Below are positions 58,393 through 64,000 of a DNA stretch of 64,000 nucleotides, in pieces. Under the pieces are notes generated by a model. That model saw nothing but the letters and a program-made list of their open reading frames with translations, was not told the origin of the DNA and did no database searches. The stretch is from Epiperipatus broadwayi (lineage: Eukaryota > Onychophora > Udeonychophora > Euonychophora > Peripatidae): NCBI GenBank assembly GCA_028023455.1, contig JAQFVV010000277.1:622001-686000 (forward strand), written 5' to 3'. A program made the translations under genes and the position numbers. Within the stretch, counting starts at the first letter, position 1. Every line of letters starts with the position of its first letter.

Positions 58393-59199
58393 ATGATTGT
58401 CATGACAGCATTAATGCCAAATATCCTTAATTTAAAGTATGAGGCTAAATTTGTGGGTTTTTTTTTATCAAGAACGTTCATTACTAATGTGCACAGTGGT
58501 TAATTAAGAATACAATCAAAAAATTTGTACATGTATTTTGAAAATTATTTGAGTTTAAATAGGATAAAGTCCAATTTTGCTGTGAGCGGTATCATTGTTC
58601 ATCTGTCCGACCTATGAATATTTCCAGGTTCTGATAGAGAATTTTCAAGCTAGTTATTATCAAGCCAAATTAATCAAAAACTCAGTTTTCTGACTAATGT
58701 TGTTCATAACATTCATTGATACATTTTTCTATTATATATTTTTGAATGCTGAAGCTAAAGAGCACCCCAGTTAGTATAACAACAATTACTTTAAAATTAT
58801 AAATCTCAACTGGTGAACAATGAATAGAAATCACAGATGAATAGAATTTCTCATAATCAGAACAAAATATATCTTCTTATTATCAGTTTTAAAAACACTG
58901 TGATATATATATATGGTAACATTCTTTAAGTAAATGTGTCGCTAGCATGCTAACATTTTCATGAGGTTTGTTTCTATACTACCAAGAACACATATACTTC
59001 CCATTTTGCTTTTTATATAAAATATTTTCTTTATATTTTTCTATTTAACATAAAAAAATAACAGTACTATATTTATCAGCAACATTATTGTGGTTAGTGT
59101 ATACCACGAACATTGTATAAATAAAATATTTGATATTAATATATCTGCTTAGTATACATATTAAAGGTGACATCTTGTCCCTCTAATACAAATTTAATA

Positions 59200-59255
59200 T
59201 AACGTTAGATGAAATTATAGAGGATTTAAACAGACTTTCAAGCTCCCTTCGTATC
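59200..59255 (-). repeat. family 2 tRNA-like head fragment
   Basis: TTAGATGAAATTATAGAGG then ATTTAAACAGACTTTCAAGCTCCC matches the head of family 2 repeats (for example 6373-6415 and 35095-35140). Nothing further of the element is present. Confidence 0.5.
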
Positions 59256-60455
59256 CTATAAAAATATAAATATATACTTGTATTCAAATATCATCGTAGA
59301 TGTACTTTTTAAAATAATTATCAAGTAAAAAAATAAGTCATAACACCACGACAAACAAAGATCTCTTTATCAACGTATAAAATAAAAATAAGATATCTGT
59401 CTTATTTCATCCAATAAAGTATATTTTATGTATTTAAAAAATTCATATTTATAAGTGCATATTTTTCCTTACATTTATTTACGCTTCTTTTAAAAACATA
59501 ATATAAAAGTATAAAACCATTAAATGTATACGCTTTTTTTTTTTTTTTTTGATTATTTGTTTTTAAAACTTATTTATTCAAATGCCTGTATATAAAATCA
59601 ATAAAAACATTATTTTTCTAAAAATAATACTTCTTTTTAATATTCTTTGAACTGATTTTTTTTAAAAAAGATTAGTAATTACTCAAAAATATAAACCCTA
59701 CTTTTAAATGATACTCTTAGAATCTTAATATATTTAATCTTTCTATTAATAATAATTTAATCTGTCATAACGTATCCTGTTAAAAAATTTGTTTAGTCCA
59801 TTTCCTATAGTATACTTTTTTTCGGGTCCTCTGGAATCCAAAGCGAAGCTTCTAATGGAATTGTTTTTTGATTGGAATAATTATTATTTAGATTAGCGTC
59901 TCTTAAAATTTAACGCATTGTTTTCTTAGAACAATTATCATATGAATTCTAAGGTGAGATATATATATAAATTTTAAGCTAACCCATTCTGCCAACTCTT
60001 TGGAAATCTAAGATGACCGAGATATAACTTTCTCCCTTTACTTCCCTTTCTTCAGAAATTCATTTTGTCCTTAACTTCAAATATGCTCTTGTTTTATGAT
60101 TAATATTTTATGCTAATATTCAGTACAAAAATGTAGATTGTTTTCTTCTTATATTTCTTTCCCGCCATCCTCACATGTCACACTATTAAAATCTAGAATT
60201 TTCCAGCATTTACTGTAACATTTTATTCATCAAAATTAATTATTGTACATAAATAAAATTTTATATCATTAATTTTTTTTTCTTTTAAAATAATAAATAA
60301 TTAATCAGAATTTTTTTTTGTTGTAATATTTAATACGATTAATTTTATTAATATATATTTTTTATAATAAAACAAATAAATATGTTGATATTTGTGTTCG
60401 CATTTATTCTATTCTCACATATATCACACCCTTTATGACTAGGTTCCATATCATA
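59256..60455. other. AT-rich stretch with no supported gene
   Basis: T runs (for example 59534-59550) and short AT repeats dominate. No element or coding motif recognised. Confidence 0.5.
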
Positions 60456-60459
60456 GTAC

Positions 60460-60850
60460 CCCTGCATGGTATGGCGCAGTTGGTAGAGGGCCTGACTTAA
60501 GATCAGGAGATCATAGAATCGATTCTGCTGCTCACAGATCTGATGTCTGAATTTTTTATGAACTACAGAGCAATAAAGCCACATGCCTTTTACCGTGCAC
60601 AGTTTATTTATAGTTAATAGAGTGTCTGATTTGGGATTGTTGGTCTCAGGATCGATTCTGCTACTCACAGGCCTGGTAGTCAAACTTGTTATGAACTACT
60701 GAGCAATAAAGCTGTATGTCTTTTACCCTGTGCAGTTTGGCATAGTTGATAGAGTGCCTGATTTGGAATCGGTTGGTCTCGGGATCGATTCTCTACTCTC
60801 AGGTTTAGCACTCTAAATTCTTATGCATTCCCGAGAAATAAAGCCATATA
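60460..60850 (+). repeat. SINE family 3, three tandem tRNA-like units, period 133 bp
   Basis: Each unit has an A-box region (TGGCGCAGTTGGTAGAGG in the first), a B-box region with GATCGATTCTG (60518, 60651 and 60784), and an end TTATGAACTACTGAGCAATAAAGC-like. The units are in tandem, head to tail. The first A box is nearly canonical; the second has decayed. A tandem trimer of a short Pol III unit is unusual for an ordinary SINE insertion. The 111-codon minus frame across it is antisense to the repeat. Confidence 0.75.
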
Positions 60851-61164
60851 CCTTTTCTTTTAATATCCACAGTCAAGATAAAGTTGTACTTGATTATTTA
60901 AACAATTGTTATTTACCTATTTAACGCTATTATATGAAATAATCATCTGAAGAAAAAAACTAACTAAATGATATAACATTTACTTTATTTTCTTTCATTT
61001 TTTTCTTATTTTTTATTATATTCTTTTCTTTACCAAATTGTCATTTTGCACTAACTGCTTTAAACTTTCCAAATATATTTACCTGTCAATAATAATATGT
61101 AGATTAATATATATCACAACAAGGGATATTACTACTCTCTTCTTTGGGTGTTACTATGACACCT

Positions 61165-61690
61165 TAAAACAGGTAAAACTCTCCCTACAATATTGCCACT
61201 CAGTGCATGCCAGAATAATCAATGGATGCCAGAAGGTTTGTTCATAAAATCCCCATCTAGTGCCTACTCATCCAATATCCCCAGACTTTGTTTCTGGCTT
61301 GTGGCCTTCATCAGTGAGGAACCTTGGATCTGAGAGCACTGCACCTAGATCTTAGGATCTAATGCAACCCTCCAGCAGCCACCTTTTATTTCTATTTAAC
61401 TACAAAACTATGAGTCTTAAATTGAAAACACAATAATATTTTCAATCCAAGATCATTAACTTATATAGTCATATAGGTCTGAACTCAGTTCAGTATCTAT
61501 ACATTTTGATGTCTTTGGTTCTTTAATAACCATAGCCACCATTATCCTATTAGGCAGGATTGGTTTTAAGCCAACAAACATCACATGATCACCATTTCTT
61601 ATGCTTGCTTATAACAGTTACTAAAACAGGCAAAACTCTCCATACAGTATTGCCTATTTAAAAACAGTTATAAGCAAGCATAAGAAATGC
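61165..61690 (-). repeat. family 1 ribozyme repeat, minus copy
   Basis: On the minus strand: CATGTGATGTTTGTTGGC, A box TGGCTATGGTTATTAAAG (complement of 61521-61538), B box GAGTTCAGACC (complement of 61477-61487), the hammerhead at 61327-61272, CATCCATTGATTATTCTGG and GGAGAGTTTTACCTGT. A further inverted piece (61620-61690) repeats ACAGGCAAAACTCTCC and AAGCAAGCATAAGAAATG in the other direction, forming a small terminal palindrome. Confidence 0.75.
61272..61327 (-). ncRNA. hammerhead ribozyme, family 1, complete core
   Basis: Minus strand: CCAAGG, UUCCUCA, CUGAUGA, AGGCCACAAGCCA, GAAAC, AAA loop, GUC, UGGGGA, UAUUGG. Stem I pairs UCCUCA/UGGGGA and CCAA/UUGG; stem II is GGC/GCC. Same as 11357-11411 apart from the tiny stem III loop (AAA in place of UA). 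Confidence 0.8.
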
Positions 61691-61699
61691 TGTTCACAT

Positions 61700-63200
61700 G
61701 ATGGTTGTTGGGTGTTGTTATGCTGATCAGTGACAGTAATAGCATGGAAACCAAATCCATCATCTCTTTCTACTTTTGTTTTTGATTAAGTGCACAAAAG
61801 TTTTAGAGTTTTAGAAATCCTAACAAAGGATTGTTTCCTGTAAGTCAAAGTATTAAGTACCTTAAGAATAAATTTTGACATTATGAATTTTTTGAACTAA
61901 TAATCGGTCTTAATAGAATATAATCCTTATTGATTTTACATAGGAGTAACAGAATTGAAATAAGAGAAATAGAATTTGCTATTGAAAATTAGTCATGTGA
62001 TGTTTTATTGGATTTAAACACATATACTGACAACATGTATGTAAGAATAAAATTAAATATGCATTGAACCCTCCCGCTCACTTTTATGTGTGTATTTTAT
62101 GTATGCCTCTGCAAAAAGGTACCTGATTCTATCTTCCATACTGCCTATACTCTCAGCTCTGAACTTTCACATATGCTAGGTAACAATATAGGCACCACAA
62201 AAATCTTAAAACACTAAAATGTCAGGATCATAAGTTACATTATAAAATATATCTTAACTCATAATGAAACAATTCATTAATATTGGATTTTGTTTTAAAG
62301 TGACCAAAAACTGTTCTTGAAACATTAATGATATGCACAATGTGTGGCAATGAACATGTGCTACAACATTGTTTACAAGTAATTTGCAAGATTTCATAAT
62401 ATTAGGAGAGCATTAAAGGCAATCATTGAAAGTACATAGCATACTATCATATTTCATTGTTGTAACATGTTATCTACACACACACACACTGATACCTTAG
62501 AAATTTTGCGGAGATTAGTTAAAATATATTGCTCTATATAACATATATGTGGATTTACAGATATCACTGCAGGCAGCTTGGAGAAAGAACAACCAGCTCT
62601 TTACTGGAACACACTTTATATATAAATATATATGTAATTGTTTGTGTATATGATGAGGGAAAATATTTTACTGCACATTTAATTTTATTCTCAGACTTTA
62701 TTAACCAAGCTGTAATTCAAGGTTTATTCTGATTTAATCAAAAACATCTAATTAAGAAGATAGTTAATTTATTTGTTTTATCTTAATTGACATAAATTTA
62801 TTAATAAATTGAAGTATCTGGATTAATTACTCTAATTTAACATTAAAAAATGTTTTTTTTTTTTTTTGTACAATCATCATTTTTTTGTTATTTTGTAAAC
62901 AATTTGTTTTTAATTAATAATGTAGTTGTTTCTGATAGAAGGTGATGGGATGGGGGGACATAAAGGGTGAGACTTAGAATATAATTTGAAAATTTATTTT
63001 TGATTAGTAGTTACTTTTAAAGTTAATAAAACGTCATTCTTTTATTCTGCTAATTATAGATGAGTTTTCATAGGGGAATAATTTTTAGAAAATAATTATA
63101 TAGTTAAACTAATAAATTAGCTCGGGTTCAAAACCTTAGAATGTTTGAATGCCTTCAGATCATTTTCAGAACAACAGAATATAAATAACAGTGACTCTGG
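61700..63200. other. AT-rich stretch with no supported gene
   Basis: A CA microsatellite lies near 62477-62490 and a T run near 62854-62868. No coding or element motif was recognised. Confidence 0.5.
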
Positions 63201-63227
63201 ACGGCTATTTGCAACCAGTGCTTCTCA

Positions 63228-63340
63228 TTTTTTTTTCATATGTCATAGCATCGGCCGGGACGCGAACCCACAACCGTCTGCAACCAACTATTTGCTTGCA
63301 AGGCGTCTGCAATGACCTCTCGGCTAGCAACGCTTGATAG
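63228..63340 (-). repeat. SINE family 4, young copy with 13-bp target duplication
   Basis: Minus strand: AAGCGTTGC, A box TAGCCGAGAGGTC (complement of 63314-63326), a middle part with GACGCCTTGCAAGC, B box TGGGTTCGCGTCC (complement of 63258-63270), GGCCGATGCTATGACATATG and a nine-base A tail. The ends can pair as an acceptor stem (AGCGTTG with CGATGCT, with G-U pairs), so the tRNA ancestry is clear, most like a Ser/Leu type with a long variable region. AGTGCTTCTCATT is repeated exactly at 63217-63229 and 63339-63351, the signature of LINE-driven insertion. Confidence 0.85.
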
Positions 63341-63647
63341 TGCTTCTCATTATTAAAGTCTAAAAACTAGAAATTACTCTAGGAATCTAATTGTAACTGC
63401 CATCTAATGGATTATATAGTTTAATGCAAAGATACAGTGGTAGACTTGAGAACTAAAGCTCAACCTATCATTTCCAAGGCTTAGCATCACATGATATTGA
63501 CACATTTATTTACTGCCATATGATTGGTTTTGTTTTGTTTTTTGAAATGGCTCCTAAACAGAGTGATAATTATTTATTCTCTTACAGTTGACTATGGAAT
63601 AGAGTGATATAAGATTTTATATATATTACAAAACTTTATATGATTCT

Positions 63648-63950
63648 GATAAGTGATAACAATACTCTAGCATGCAGATAGATAAATAGATGGATGGATG
63701 GATAGCTGAATAGATAGATAACTTAATTACTCCAAATTCAAATTAAACAATACTAGTTAAGGCTTTAAAAAATATTTTTAAAAAAATATTTAGTTGATAA
63801 GTGATATTAATACTCTAGCATGCAGATAGATAAATAGATAGGTGGATGGATGGATAGCTGAATAATAGATAACTTAATTACTGCAAATTCAAATTAAACA
63901 ATACTAGTTAAGACTTTAAAAAAATATTTTTTTAAAAAATATTTAGTTGA
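63648..63950 (+). repeat. two-copy tandem duplication, period 148 bp, with GATA/GATG runs
   Basis: GATAAGTGATA, ATACTCTAGCATGCAGATAG, ATGGATGGATAGCTGAATA, CTTAATTACT and a TTTAAAAAATATTTTT end occur in both copies (63648 and 63796). Copies differ by a few substitutions and indels, mainly in the tetranucleotide run, so the duplication is recent. Confidence 0.85.
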
Positions 63951-64000
63951 CCAATAGAGACTTCTGAAGTGCAAAGAAATGATCAGCATATTAATAATTT

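Noticed and set aside
60348-60683. 111-codon minus-strand open frame
   Set aside because: Runs antisense through tandem SINE family 3 units; its residues come from the repeat.
1-64000. CRISPR arrays, bacterial operons or promoters
   Set aside because: No regular short direct repeats with unique spacers and no bacterial-type coding density; the content is eukaryotic mobile DNA.

Overview
The window is eukaryotic and very AT-rich, with long A, T and AT runs, many microsatellites and no dense coding. No open frame exceeds about 120 codons, and almost all recognisable sequence is mobile-element debris. tRNA-derived SINEs, a Penelope-like element (PLE), non-LTR retrotransposon relics, large LTR-like or foldback elements and hammerhead-ribozyme repeats together point to an invertebrate animal. 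I cannot name the phylum. The window is best read as intergenic or intronic DNA.

Main result: at least three related kinds of short repeat carry a hammerhead self-cleaving ribozyme (HHR). The best copy (30373-30413, minus) has every required part: CUGAUGA, a GAGC/GCUC stem II, GAAAC, a two-pair stem III, a GUC cleavage triplet and a six-pair stem I. Family 1 (11.1-11.5, 23.2-23.7, 61.2-61.7 kb) has a tRNA-like promoter followed by a GUC-type HHR. Family 2 (6.3-7.45, 34.6-34.8, 35.1-35.7, 53.0-53.4 kb) has an AUA-type HHR followed by a tRNA-like promoter, and one locus is a tandem dimer with a 449-bp period. This is the architecture known from Schistosoma Sm-alpha repeats and from metazoan retrozymes. 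Several loci are head-to-head inverted pairs, and some have collapsed into long hairpins.

Layout. 0.4-7.5 kb: a LINE relic, HHR relics and family 2 copies. 7.8-9.9 kb: a 2.2-kb LTR-like element. 10.0 kb: a 55-bp-arm hairpin. 11-14 kb: a family 1 element and relics. 15.4-22.2 kb: a second 2.2-kb LTR-like element, then a 4.6-kb block almost free of the local repeats. 23-35.7 kb: ribozyme repeats, LINE relics, SINEs and minisatellites. 37.9-39.8 kb: a third LTR-like element. 40-45 kb: hairpins and a roughly 1-kb degenerate array. 45.2-47.5 kb: a mariner-like end and an inverted pair of broken PLE copies. 47.5-64 kb: SINEs, foldback elements, one candidate 42-nt exon (50098-50139) and tandem duplications.

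The elements may be linked. In animals PLEs carry minimal-stem-III hammerheads and have been proposed to mobilise retrozymes, and both kinds of element occur here. The three LTR-like elements share a covarying double-stem structure near one end that I cannot assign to a known RNA class.
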